The notes beneath the pieces are model-generated. The model was given only the letters and a program-made list of their open reading frames with translations. It had not been told where the DNA came from and did not search any database. This document shows, one piece after another, positions 44,515-55,587 of a stretch of 64,000 nt of DNA (its first letter is position 1; each line of letters begins with the position of its first letter). Where the stretch lies: NCBI RefSeq assembly GCF_019175385.1, contig NC_083344.1, positions 5,308,965-5,372,964 on the forward strand, in the 5' to 3' direction. This DNA is from Lycium barbarum (lineage: Eukaryota > Streptophyta > Magnoliopsida > Solanales > Solanaceae). Both the position numbers and the translations under genes were made by a program.

Positions 44515-46805
44515 TCAGCAAAATTGCTGCAGCTGAATTATCATCACACTTATATCATCAACAGAACCTCGTGAAGCAGCAAGGTCGATAAGCTTTTTAG
44601 AGGCCAACAATGGTTGTGGGTTATTGATGCCTGTACACAAAGGCCTAGCAGCATCTACTACTTCTTGATTGCTGACTTTATCCCATAAACCATCAGATGC
44701 AAGGACTAAGAACTCCAATTCAGGATTAAGTTCAAGGACTTTTGTCTCGGGTTCTGCGATAATCCATTGTTTAAGATACCGATCTCCTACACCTCTTGAC
44801 ACAGCAAGAGATCCCTGGATTCTCCAAACACCATTAGAACAATCTACATAGCCACCCTACATAACAATAAAGCATAATAAGATCAGCAACTATACAAACA
44901 GAGTTTAACTTCTATCACTACAAAAAAACTGAGGATTGTATGTCCCTAAATAGGACTAGCAATGGATTTTGCTGTTTAACTATAGAATTTGTCTGTCGCT
45001 AAATTCTAGCTTTTTAGTAGTGTATAACTACATAACTATCCATTGTCGGATTACTAACCTAAAAAATAAGACCTGTTACCTGTTATAACAGATCAAAATA
45101 CACTGGTATGTAAAACTTTATCATGTATATAAGTTAAATCCATGCAAATAATATGAGGTACTCAATTTGGCAAAGCAAAAGCTAAGGATGAATTCATGGT
45201 CAAGTTGCTCACCGAAGTCTCAATTCTGTCCTTCTCGTCTTTTCTTGAAGGCTTGTGATCTGTGGTCAGTGCTTCAGCAATCCCACCTCTGCTAACAACA
45301 GCACGACAATCGCCAGCATTGGATACCGCTAGATTACTGTTCCTGATTAATGCCGTTACACAACACGATCCACCCCGAAAATCTTGGCTGAGAAATTCAG
45401 AATCCGTCTTTAAATAACCCATTTTAACTGACTCCGCGATATCTTCATCATTCCTCTTTACTAGTTCATCCATAATGTTCTTATTCAAGTGCTCTGCTGC
45501 AAACTCAGCAGCTTTAGCTCCTCCATGTCCATCAAATATGCCAAACATACCCTGCAATAAGTAACCCCTTTGTCAGTTTCAACCAATCACAGATAGCATA
45601 GTAAACTAGTATTCATATTAGAATATTACTCTCTTCATTGAAGCTTTGTTAATCTGAAGAACTAAAATTGGGGGAACAGTAATATAATACTCCCTCGGGT
45701 CAACTTAAGTATCCGCTTAGTCTTTAGCAAACTCCTTAAAATACTAACTCCTAGAAAAAATAGCTGTTGTGACTAAACTATCCTTAATTTAATAGTACTA
45801 CTTAATTAATATAGTTTCTTGAATACATAAAAACTCACTTATCTAAATAGGGTGAATTTGGAGAAAAAAAAAATCCTTAGCTTCTTGATTACGTAAGTGG
45901 ACACTTATTTATGAACCAGAGGGAGTATTATATTTGAAGAATTAACCTAAATAAGCCCACCTAACCATGTAAACTAAAAATAACTGGCAGATGTATAATA
46001 TATGAATTATCCATGTATAACATGTGTATAACCGTGTACAATCAGTAAAGATCCCAATAGATTTTCTAAAGAATACACAGATGAACATTTGATAGTTTCC
46101 TTTCAACTACATTTTCTATAGTTAAAAACTCCGTTCTTAACAAAAGCAACTTGAATTTTTTTTTTAAAAAATTGATTAATACTATACAAAATTTACCTGT
46201 TTGGAATGTCCTTGTGAATTGACAAGTGCAGAGTAACGATCCTCCATTGCACCTCTCCTTCCACGCTTACAACATACATAATATCCCTCACCCTCATCCT
46301 CTACGTCATCCACCATCACCACCTGATTCACACGAAAATTCTCAAGAGTCTTTGAAACAACAACCGGAATATCCAACCTAGCCGGTCTCTTCCTCTTCAA
46401 AACCGTCGTGGAAGAAGAACTAGAACTCGGGGCAGAAGTAGAACAATGGGTAGAATTTCTAATAAGGCTAATGGGAAGAACTTTCAATTGCGAAGACGGA
46501 GAAGAAGAAGAAGAAGAAGGAGCCAAGGGTCTTTCAGAAACAACCTCTCTATCTGTACGAGGTAAGGTTAAGGCCTGCGTACACTCTACCTTCCCCAGAC
46601 TTCACCTGTGAGAATACACTGGGTATGCTGTTATTGTAGTTTTTGAAGACGGAGAAGAAGAAGAAGAAGAACTGAATGAAGGAAATCTTGTTAGGGTTAA
46701 GGTTTCAGATGATTTACAAGAAGAAGAAGAAAATGAAGATGATCTTACCGGAACCCTAGGTGCCGGCGAGAATGCCGGTGAGTTTGATATAGCAACGGTA
46801 CACAT
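44515..46805 (-). CDS. AP2C-type protein phosphatase 2C, exon 1 disrupted by a SINE
   Basis: Minus-strand exons are 46805-46197, 45551-45213 and 44856-44515, with GT-AG junctions in phase 0. The N-terminus MCTVAISNSPAFSPAPRVP and the later KRKRPARLDIP, a MAPK-docking KIM ([KR]n-x-L-x-[LI]), place it in clade B (AP2C) phosphatases, which dephosphorylate stress MAPKs. The PP2C domain is complete: RRGAMEDRYSA, FGIFDGHGGAKAAEF, GGSCCVTALI, NAGDCRAVVSRGG, LAVSRGVGDRYLKQW, LASDGLWDKVSNQEVVDAA and RGSVDDISVMIIQL; the metal-binding Asp residues are all present. A SINE (46519-46644) in exon 1 adds 153 bp including its TSD. It keeps frame but places a TGA at 46602-46604. Reinitiation at the next in-frame ATG (46316) would give a protein without the KIM. 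The locus may therefore be a null, a truncated phosphatase, or need unusual splicing. Confidence 0.88.
45690..45925. mobile_element. Stowaway MITE in PP2C intron 1
   Basis: Ends are ctccctcgggtcaacttaag and acttatttatgaaccagagg followed by gag, flanked by TA (45688-45689, 45926-45927). Subterminal ccgcttagtc / gtaagtgga continues the inverted repeat. Confidence 0.8.
46519..46644 (+). mobile_element. TS-type SINE (5'-truncated) inserted in PP2C exon 1
   Basis: It reads agccaagggtctttcagaaa, acaacctctctatctgtacg, aggtaaggttaaggcctgcg, tacactctaccttccccaga, acttcacctgtgagaataca and ctgggtatgctgttattgta, the 3' half of TS SINEs with a degraded (TTG)n tail. Identical 27-bp direct repeats (gaagacgga followed by (gaa)6) at 46492-46518 and 46645-46671 are the target duplication. 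The element is antisense to the phosphatase gene. Confidence 0.93.
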
Positions 46806-46904
46806 GTTTTTTTTTTTTGTTGGTTAAGGTTGCTTTTGTTCAAGAAGTGGTTGGAATTACGTGTTTTTGTTTGTGTGAAGAATTTGTGAAGGGGAAATGA
46901 GGGG

Positions 46905-46914
46905 TATTTATATA
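46905..46914 (-). promoter_or_regulatory. PP2C TATA box
   Basis: tatataaata on the minus strand, ~100 bp upstream of the ATG at 46805. A W-box core (ttgact, minus strand, ~46947) lies ~35 bp further upstream, consistent with but not proof of stress induction. Confidence 0.55.
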
Positions 46915-46959
46915 TGCGAAAAGAGGGGAATTGTGACAGTGTTGGCAGTCAAAGTAGTT

Positions 46960-49626
46960 TGGTTGTGGGACCCAGTTTTCAGTATTCATCCCGTGTTTGA
47001 GGGGATTTTATTTCTTTTGCTTTTGACCATTCATTTCAACTATTCCTTCGTGTTTCTTTCTTCCATACTTCTCGGGTAAATCTTCGAAAATCATTCTAAT
47101 CGTTTTGTTTGTAAGAAAACTAATGTTTCATAATAAGTGATAGTTTTAGTTTAAATATACTTTTTAAGACAACTACTTACTCGTAGAAAGTAGGAAGTAT
47201 TTTTATTAACTTATTCTTAATTAAATGTTTTGAAAAAGAAGTAGATTATTAATGGTTTTTTTTTATTTAGGTGAAACTCCATTTATTTAAATAAGGGTAA
47301 AACTGAAAGGGAAAAATTAGTGTCTTCTTGAATTTGTGAAAAACCGATTATTTTAAAATAAAATGAAAAAGGTAAAAACACCAATTATTATAAAACATAA
47401 TGATTATTTGTGTTTCCTGCCTCAAGTGAATTAATCTTCTACACGTTAATAATAACTTTTGGCTAAATACATGTCGCCTGCTTTTGATTATACACATTAG
47501 CACCAACTAGTACATACATGAGGTTTTACGACTTCTTGAGGTTAATGCGTTGTATTAGGCTAAATTCGTAAAATAAAGCTGGGCGAATGCCATGGTGACA
47601 TGTGTCAATAGACGTGACTAGGATCCAAATCAACATTCGGCGCCTCTGGTAATGGTCCAATGATATCGAAGCAGTTAAAGGGCCCGGTTGCACGTTGTAA
47701 CAAGATGGCACCGGTTGATAGGCAACGGTCAACCGTTACAAGCAAGCCTTCCACCTTCTACAGGGTATTAATAGGCTTTATTGCCCTCTTTATTGTACGT
47801 TATTATTGTGACATTAATGCATATTATTAGCAGAGGCATAATTCAGGGAATATGTACCCCTAGTTCCAAATATAATTATGACTTATCATTTCATTGTAAA
47901 GGACACGAAATCCAAGAGATGTACACAACATACATTCCACACTTTCATTGTTCTTTATTATTCTTTGATCCAACAAGATCTGAACCGGTAGCGTGACCGG
48001 AGCTACATCAAGGCTGAGGCTATTCTTAGCTATTTACTTTAATTATATTTCGTTTACATCGATTTAGTCATCAATTAAATTGCTTTTACTGGTCACTTTG
48101 GTCCACGTGTCCTTGATCACGTACACAAATTCAACTGAACAGACTTCCGGGTAAACATGCGTAAGGTGAGATATTTTCAAAATCTTGAATTAAAAAAGTA
48201 CCCAATAGGAACACTTTATCATATGTTGAAGTGCTTAATTGAAACATATCAGAGTTCGTGTGTCTAAATGAAATTTACTTGCAAGTTTAAGGAATTATTG
48301 ATATATTCTTGTTAATTATTAGATTTCATCTCTTATAAAAATTACTATAAATTTTGTGCACACATATAATGTAGATTAATAAGTCAGGCGAAGAAGAAAA
48401 GTATAACACATAAAAGAAAGCGGAGCAGAGAGAGTGATGTATTGATTACCAGCTATAGTTTCCTCTTGTTTTGTCTTCATGAGAAATGAAGAGAGTTGAG
48501 TAAGGTAAGAAATGAAATTATTTCCAGCATTTATTATTGCCAAACAACTCTTGAGAACATTTGTGAATTGTTTGATGTTAGTTGCTGAATTATTACTTTG
48601 TTTTTCTCCAAGGCCAGTATATACCGACCCTTATTATTATTTGTTTAATAGTAATAGTATCATGGATTATTTTAATTAAAAATGTGCTGGAATGCATTAT
48701 GTTAATTTTTCTTTTGCTCACACCAAGAGCGTTATTCTGGTGAAAAATGTTTCTATTATGACTTCAACTTAAAAAATTTCAGCATTAAAACTGAATAATA
48801 TTTCTGCAAATTAACAGAAAAATCTTTTAACATCTATTTTTTCAACTCAATAAGAAAGAGTACCACTAATGGATTTTGAGCAAATACTTCGTAAGAGGAG
48901 TTGGCTTAAGCAATTAAAAATTTATTAGCACCAAATGTTTACGTAAAATCAATGAATGTAAGATATGTACATTAATTACTTAATCTTGGCGAAGTGCTAG
49001 TATATATTTTCACTTTAATTCTCATCTATTAAAGTTAAATTTTTTAATTTGATGTAAATATTGTTATGGATAAGTATTTACCTCTTATAGATCCCTATAT
49101 TAAAGTTAAATTATTTAATTTGATGTAAATATCATTATGGACAAGTATTTACCCCTTGGAGATCCCTAAATTAATATAGTTAAAGATTCAATGTAAAATT
49201 TGAAACTTTTATGACCCTAATTTTAGTTCAAAATAAGATAAACATAACTCAAGAGAAAGGCATAAAAAGCAAAAGGGTAGTGTTGAATGGAAGAGAAATG
49301 ACAGCCAACTTTATTTGTTAAAAAAGGGTGTAATTGATAATGAAACGAATTTTTACATAATTAAAAGTCAATTAGCAGTAGCTGTAAAGAAGAGGAAATC
49401 AATTTATTTCAACTAACTAAAATGCAAGGGTAAATTACAAATGTATATGAATTTAAATTCACTTATAAAAAGGAAAAGAAAAAGGGTCAAAAATCTAAAG
49501 TACGGCTTAGAGTGGAATTCAAGTTTGTAAGTCAAAGACGCTAATACAAAGGTCGGCCGTGTTTTGACCTTAGTATGCAGAGACCACAGCCTGCAGACAC
49601 GTGGCACATTTCTTAAGATGCAATCA
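46960..49626. other. Intergenic DNA upstream of PP2C
   Basis: No gene is recognised. 47525-48170 is less AT-rich and looks like a retrotransposon LTR or gene-flank fragment, but I could find no boundaries. 49027-49170 has two ~75-bp tandem copies with ttaatttgatgtaaatat and aagtatttacc. Confidence 0.45.
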
Positions 49627-49635
49627 AGTAAATAA

Positions 49636-50030
49636 GAGTCCGGAATCAAAATAACCTCAGAATTTTTTTTTGAACTAAACTACCCCAACTAAAAAAAAAA
49701 AAAATTACAAAACTGCCTTTAGCGCACTAAATTACTGCCCTAAAGGGGTCCCCTTTTTTTTTGGCCCTTTTGGTTAACCCACTTTCATTACATTTTTTAA
49801 CGTACTTTGACCATAGATTAATCATGCTTCGGAACCCCGAAACTTCAATATTTTATATAGAACTCTATTTATTTTTGTGCGATTAATAAGGTAGGCTCAA
49901 TACATCAAGGATAAGAAAATCTTCGGATAACCGTTTTAGTGGTTGAAAAGTGCTCGAACGCCATTTTTGTTTGAAGGCTTGGTGTCATTAGCTTTAAGTT
50001 CTTTACGAATACTTAAATTTAAATTTAATA
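49636..50030 (+). repeat. MULE left terminal inverted repeat
   Basis: Contains aaaataacctcagaa, agcgcactaaattactgccc, aagggg blocks, ttaatcatgcttcggaaccc, cgaaacttcaatattttata, ataaggtaggctcaatacat, caaggataagaaaatcttcg, gttttagtggttgaaaagtg and cttggtgtcattagctttaa. All recur in reverse complement at 55195-55587 with scattered mismatches. Confidence 0.9.
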
Positions 50031-50194
50031 ATAAACCAGAAGTAGTAAAAATACAATCATAAAAAAAAAAAAAAAAAACTTAAAATACATTCATCAATTC
50101 ATGCCCTTGAATTGATGAAAAACTAAACATACTAATATTCTTCAAAATAACAACATCATCATAAATTAAACTTAAAACTAAAATCACAACATTC

Positions 50195-50683
50195 TTAATC
50201 ATCATCAGAATACAAGTCCTCAATACCGTCCTCAGAAAAATATTGGCGGTTTCTTAAGACACATTTTTTTTCAGTAGATGTTAGTTCTCTACCAGTTGAT
50301 GATGCTTGTTCTTCGGCCAACTTTAGCATGTAAAATCTACATCGTCTTGCCAGCATTCTGTTGTTTCTGGACGTACTTGAGGCATGGTTATACCTTGTTG
50401 GGATTAGAGCGTTGAGATTTTCCAAGTCACGAACAAGATGTTTTGATTCGGCAAGTCGATGTGACCATTCTCTGCGTAAACCGCAATAATATTCTCGCAG
50501 ATCTAAATATTTCACACTGCAGAAATCATCATTACGCTCTATAAGAAGGTGGGGATTTAGCTCATCTAGTTTGAAATCATTGGTATCGCTCAAAAAACTG
50601 CTTTGATTTGAACTCTCATCATCACTGCTATTTGGTTCTTTTGGAAGGAGTAAAGACCAAGCTGAGTTTCTACTACTCGACAT
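50195..50683 (-). CDS. MULE accessory ORF 1, unknown function, acidic tail
   Basis: Intact 162-residue ORF starting MSSSRNSAWSLLLPKEPN, with ATG and no obvious intron. A Ser/Asp-rich N-terminus (SSDDESSNQSS) is followed by a helical, charged middle (REYYCGLRREWSHRLAESKH, then RNNRMLARRCRFYMLKLAEE) and an acidic C-terminus ending YSDDD. I recognise no domain. The charge pattern resembles the neighbouring 139-residue ORF (EW-x2-R-x2-E, NNRM-x2-R) and suggests paralogy. It is inside the element and oriented opposite to the transposase, like the second gene of maize MuDR, but I see no sequence link to MURB. It remains open while the transposase is broken. Confidence 0.75.
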   Translation of the reverse strand: MSSSRNSAWSLLLPKEPNSSDDESSNQSSFLSDTNDFKLDELNPHLLIERNDDFCSVKYLDLREYYCGLRREWSHRLAESKHLVRDLENLNALIPTRYNHASSTSRNNRMLARRCRFYMLKLAEEQASSTGRELTSTEKKCVLRNRQYFSEDGIEDLYSDDD

Positions 50684-50755
50684 TGAATACGTTGTAGTCT
50701 AATAACAAAAGAAAGTGCTACTTATATAATTGCAAACCCCCATGTACTCGTAGTT

Positions 50756-50773
50756 GGGGGGGGGGGGGGGGGG
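50756..50773 (+). repeat. 18-base poly-G tract between MULE ORFs
   Basis: An uninterrupted run of 18 G between the two minus-strand accessory ORFs, just upstream of ORF 1's start. Confidence 0.95.
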
Positions 50774-50818
50774 AGTGGTCTTTATGACCCTACCTACTTA
50801 CTTTATATATAAAAAATA

Positions 50819-51238
50819 TTAATCTTCATCAGACATCTCATAGTCTGAATCCCACTTGGATCTAAATCTTGTGCTACCATGTACACCATATTCTACCCTA
50901 AGGTAACGTATTTGCATCCGATTGTTCTCTTTGCGAAAACGGTTAAGAGCAAAATTATACTCTTGTGGAGTTCCATGAGGCATTGACATAGCACATTTTT
51001 TTGGGCGTTTAAGCCCTACTGACGCTAACTTTTGCTCCAGTGCTACAGCCTCCCTAACACGCCAATCCCACTCCTCTTTCATTTTATTATTGTATTCTCG
51101 ATTAAATCTGTTGTTAGGGTTGTTTGAGTATTCAAAATCTTCACCCAATTCCCATGTCCTACCCATTGCGTCGAATATGTTTTCTGGAGTGAACGATATA
51201 ACACGACTAATATCTCTAAATTGATCAAAAAATGACAT
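50819..51238 (-). CDS. MULE accessory ORF 2, unknown function, acidic tail
   Basis: Intact 139-residue ORF starting MSFFDQFRDISRVISFTPEN and ending DSDYEMSDED, ~135 bp upstream of ORF 1 on the same strand. Middle segments EYNNKMKEEWDWRVREAVAL and NRFRKENNRMQIRYLRVEYG parallel those of ORF 1. It is basic to neutral in the body with an acidic end. No known domain, signal peptide or membrane segment. The shared promoter region with the transposase gene (470 bp, palindromic) suggests divergent co-expression. Either a separate gene, or the first exon of a spliced ORF2-ORF1 product; no convincing in-phase junction was seen. Confidence 0.72.
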   Translation of the reverse strand: MSFFDQFRDISRVISFTPENIFDAMGRTWELGEDFEYSNNPNNRFNREYNNKMKEEWDWRVREAVALEQKLASVGLKRPKKCAMSMPHGTPQEYNFALNRFRKENNRMQIRYLRVEYGVHGSTRFRSKWDSDYEMSDED

Positions 51239-51329
51239 AGTAACTCAATTTGGTGTGGAATTTTGTGTGGTTGGTAACTATTCGTCAAATTACGTTATAT
51301 AACACTTAAAGTTTGATTCGAATTATGAC

Positions 51330-51560
51330 GTTTTTCTGTATGACAGTTGAGGTGACAACGTATTGCAGCGGTATAGCGCAGTAAAATACTGCGTTATGAC
51401 AGTATAACGCACTAATTTATTGCGTTTTACGTATATAACACAGTCATTTAATCCGTTATGTCAGAATAACGCAGTATTTTACTGTGCTATTCTGCCACGG
51501 ACTGACATAGCGCGGTTAATTCATGCGTTATGCAACACTCCGTATTTAATTTGATTTGAC
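51330..51560. repeat. Palindrome cluster in MULE divergent intergenic region
   Basis: tagcgcagtaaaatactgcg (51374) is nearly its own complement. It recurs inverted as cgcagtattttactgtgcta (51466), with partial copies tataacgcactaatttattg (51402) and atagcgcggttaattcatgc (51508). The same agcgca(g/c)taa core occurs once in each TIR (49719, 55482). The spacing between ORF 2 and the transposase start suggests transposase or host-factor binding sites. Confidence 0.8.
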
Positions 51561-51708
51561 GTAACACTACAAGACACACTAATTGCATGCATGCGTTGAT
51601 TCAATATTCAAACTTCAAATCTTATTAATACAGAGTTCGAATGAGAGAAAAAAAATCTAAGTTTCATCCAGTTTTTACATTTTGTATTCCTCCTAAATTA
51701 GTCAAAAA

Positions 51709-52286
51709 ATGGAAGATGTTCCAAAAATTAGAGTTTCTTTATTCTGGGACGGACAAATTATATTCGAGGAAAATAATTTGCGCTATGATTCTCTCCCAAA
51801 ATACCATGTTAAGTTTCCACTTGACTTAAAATTCTCAAAATTACTCCAAGCTTTGTATAATAGACTACAAGTTAGTAGGAGTGATTTTGATTTAAATATA
51901 ATTGGAAAATATCTAATGTCATTTACGCCGCAAGGTGTAACTAGTTATGGACAGCGGTACATTCAAGACGATGGTTCTTTGATTGATTATTTGAAGGCGC
52001 CTTATGATTATAGGGAATGCATAACTTTAAACGTCCTTGAAATGTACATAGAGAAGGTCCCCATTAATCGACTCGAATTCATGGCTAGGGCTCCTCGGGG
52101 AGCCCGAAATAGACCTCGTCGGGAAGCCCCGTCTAGAATTCAGGCCGAAGTCAGTCAAACGGAACCTATTTATGAACACAATTACCCTGACATGAGTACT
52201 TATGAAGGCATTTTGACTAACCAAATGCCTCTGGATAGTTTAAATCAGCAATTTGATTGGCAGTGGTAAATATTCATTTTTTACAA

Positions 52287-52355
<69 letters not shown>

Positions 52356-55025
52356 GTGTAGTGGCACTTGAATGCTACTAATGATGTCGATTATATTATT
52401 TAGGGGTTATACACCTAATATGGATCATATCGGACGGTCTCCTCAATCGGGATGGATGAATCAGCTCCTCAGCCTATCCAACTACTCAAAACGATGGTCC
52501 TTTCTCAAGTTTCGGTGCAGTTGATTACTATCGGTACGTTAATTTTTTTAACATCAATAGTATTATTTGACGTGTAGTAGTTAAAATACTCTAATTTCTT
52601 ATGTAGGAAGAATATGGCGGTTGCACCAAATTATAGGCAAAGACCTGCTATGAATGGTCCGGATTATCCGAATTATATAGTGACATCATCCAGCGATAGT
52701 GAGGAAATACCTAATGCGGAGGAAAGTGACAATGAGCAAAGTGACGATAAGGTTGAGGTTAGAACTAATCCTCAATATCAAGTAGAACTGTTGCAAGACA
52801 TGATGAACAGTCCGGCACACCAGGAGGAACTGAATTCACAACAACCATTTAAACAGCAAGAGTCGACTCGGGTTCAGCCGCAAAGCCAGTTTCAACAGCA
52901 AGAGTCGACCCCGATTCAGTGGCATTCCAATGAGATCCCCTATCTTGATCATCTTCAAGATCGCCCAGATGCCTTTGTCTTTACTAGGGATGATGATCAT
53001 ATTCGGCGAAGTTTGTGGAAAGAGCCAGTGGATCTTTTAAAACAAAAGGCTCATATTGAAAAAGACATGATTTTTAGCTCGAAAAAATCATTGCAAAGGG
53101 CTGTTAAGATTTATTGCATCCAGGGGATGAGGGAGTTTAAAGTTGACGATTCCACACGAAACTTTGGCGATTGGTCTGCAAGCGAAAATATCAAGGCTGC
53201 GAATGGATGCTCCGTGGTAAGGAAACTGCTGAAAAGATGTGGACTATTTCAAAGTTCTACATAAAGCACACTTGTGATATGGGTGACCTCCCAGATGATC
53301 ACAATCTAGATACTAATATGATTGCTCGTGTATTAGTTGGCGACATTGGAAAAAACGCAAGGTATCCCCTTCGCGTAAGTTTATTTTATTTTTGGTGTTA
53401 ATATAATGTTCCTCGTTGCTATATGCTGATATTTCAACTTTTTCAGTTTCCCTATTAAAGATTGTATTACAGCCGTCCTGAAAGTATATAGCAAAACTGT
53501 TAGTAGGAGGAAGGCGTATCTTGGGCGTAAGCGTGCACATGAGATAGTCTACGGCAATTGGGAGGGCTCTTTTAAGAAGTTTCCGAGATGCATGGCGGCT
53601 CTACAACACTTCAATCATGGTACTGTTGTTGAATGGAAGCTCAAATCGAAGCCTGGTGTGCCCGGTAATATTTTTGAGTTTGTGTTTTGGGCATTCAAAC
53701 CATCCATTGATGGTTTTGCTCCTTGTCGGCCTGTAATATCAATAGATAGAACACATATATACGGGGTGTACAACATAAAGCTGTTAATTGCAGTTGGAAT
53801 GGATGCAAATGGAGCTATATGCCCTCTAGCTTTTGCAATTGCAGCTAATGAGAGCATTAGTACGTGGGGTATGTTTTTGGACTACTTAAGGCAACACGTT
53901 ATTAAGGATTGCATGGGAATATGTGTGATCTCTGATAGAAATGCTGGCATATTGCACAATATGTTCAATTTGCAGGGGTGGCAGCCACCCTTTGCCTACC
54001 ATCGTTATTGTTTAAGGCATTTGAAGGCAAACTTCCAAAAGGCATATCGAATCCCAACACTTTGCAATTGGATGTGGGCGGCTGCAACAGAGTATCAGGA
54101 GAAGAAGTTTAACCTGCAGATGGTCATTATTATGCGGGGGAATGAGGAAGCCTTCCACTGGTTGAATGCAATTGATAAAGACAAATGGACATTACACCAG
54201 GATGAAGGTAGGCGATGGGGTGTGCTGACAACAAACAGCTCTGAGTCATTTAATAGCTTGTTGAAATCTGCACGGGGACTACCTGTCACCGCAATGGTGA
54301 GAATGACTTTTAAGCAGGTTGTGGAGCTGTTCGTCAATAGATCAAAAGAGGCCAAAGCACATGCATCAGCAGGTCTAAGGTGGATGCCAAAACCGTCACA
54401 ATTGTTCGAGTACCACAAATATAAGGCTCAACAACATGACCGGATGTAGTACAACTCTGTAGAGCGCATATTTGAACTCACAACAAGTGTGCACCAAGGT
54501 AAATGAGGTAACGTCCATACAATTTGTGAGATTCCAAGAACGTGCACATGCGGCAAGTGGCAATCATATTACATGTCATGTTCTCATGCCTTCAAGTGTT
54601 TTATCGCAATGGGAAAGAACGCCTCCACTTACATGGCTGAGGAATATACAATTGAAAATTATGTAAGAATGTATGCTGGAAGGTTCTACCCACTTGGTAG
54701 TAAGAGTTATTGGCCACCGGATCCATTTTTAATGGTTGCAAATAAAGCATTTATCCGTAAATTCAGAAAGAAAGCATACTCCCATATTCATAATGAAATG
54801 AATGTTCCACCGGGAAGATACACTCAAAAATGCTCATTTTGCAATTATGTTGGTCATGATAAGCGCAAGTGTCCCTTACAACATGGTGGTCAAACTACAT
54901 CTCGCGGTGGAAGTACCTCTCGTGGTAGAGGAAACTTTCGTGGTGGTAGATCTTGCGGTGGTGGCACATCTAGTGGTGGTGGCACATATCGCGGTGGTGG
55001 TGGAAGATCAACTCAAGGGCATTAA
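51709..55025 (+). pseudogene. MULE transposase (MURA-like), frameshifted and with stops
   Basis: Inferred exons are 51709-52265, 52404-52533, 52607-53361 and 53447-55025. The parts in order are an N-terminal PB1-like segment (IRVSLFWDGQIIFEENN), an acidic/Gln-rich linker, a MuDR N-terminal zinc domain ending SKFYIKHTCDMG, the MULE DDE domain (VISIDRTHIYG, ICVISDRNAGI, YHRYCLRHLKANF, TTNSSESFNSLLKSARGLP), a SWIM zinc finger (CTCGKW, CSHAFKCF), a CCHC knuckle (CSFCNYVGHDKRKC) and an RGG tail. Lesions are a frameshift near 52465 (inferred), a one-base deletion near 53160, TAG at 54447-54449 and TGA at 54504-54506. DxR replaces the usual DGTH glycine. The (att)n repeat at 52286-52355 sits in the first intron. 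The gene cannot make full-length transposase. Confidence 0.9.
52286..52355 (+). repeat. (ATT)n microsatellite, ~23 units
   Basis: Uninterrupted trinucleotide repeat in the first intron of the MULE transposase gene. Confidence 0.95.
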
Positions 55026-55194
55026 TTGATGAATGTTTTTAAGTTTTTTTCTTTCTTTGATGATTGTATTTTAAAAAGTTTGGGTTTCTTATTAATGAAC
55101 AAGTTTAATTATTTTCATATTGTTATGAATGATGCAATTTAATTATTTTGAGATTTGTATGAATGCTACAATTTTGAATAAAAAATAGTAAACT

Positions 55195-55587
55195 TAAATC
55201 TAAATTTAAGTATTCGTAAAGAACTTAAAGCTAATGACACCAAGCCTTCAAACAAAAATGACGTTCGTGCACTTTTCAACCACTAAAACGGTCATCCGAA
55301 GATTTTCTTATCCTTGATGTATTGAGCCTACCTTATTAATCACACAAAAATAAGTAGGGTTCTATATAAAATATTGAAGTTTTGGGGTTCCGAAGCATGA
55401 TTAATCTATGGTCTAATTACGTTAAAAAGTGTAATGAAAGAGGGGTTAACCAAAAGGGCCTAAAGAAAAAGGGACCGCTTTAGCGCAGTAATTATTGGGC
55501 TAAAACAATTAACGGTGCCGTCCCCGTTTTTGTTGGGATAGTTTGGTTCAAAAACTTTTTTCTGAGGTTATTTTGGTTCCGAACTCC
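55195..55587 (-). repeat. MULE right terminal inverted repeat
   Basis: Inverted counterpart of 49636-50030 with scattered substitutions and small indels. Includes agcgcagtaattattgggct, the counterpart of the left agcgcactaaattactgccc. Confidence 0.9.

Larger units (their letters stand above)
49636..55587. mobile_element. Mutator-like element (MULE), 5.95 kb, full length
   Basis: A perfect 9-bp duplication agtaaataa (49627-49635 and 55588-55596) flanks inverted repeats of ~390 bp (49636-50030 and about 55195-55587). Outer ends are gagtccggaatcaaaataac and, read inward, ggagttcggaaccaaaataa. Inside are a MURA-like transposase (plus strand, decayed) and two minus-strand ORFs, arranged divergently around a palindrome-rich region at 51330-51560. 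It contains an 18-base G run (50756-50773) and an (att)n tract. It is inactive in its own right because of the transposase lesions, but its ends look mobilisable. Confidence 0.93.

Noticed and set aside
46518..46610. Removal of the SINE stop in PP2C by splicing inside the SINE
   Set aside because: The candidate donor (acag|gtgaag) and acceptor (tacag) would give a ~53-nt intron, too short for plants, and the phases do not match.
47525..48170. Possible gypsy LTR
   Set aside because: Base composition and style suggest it, but no TG/CA ends, PBS, PPT or TSD could be found.
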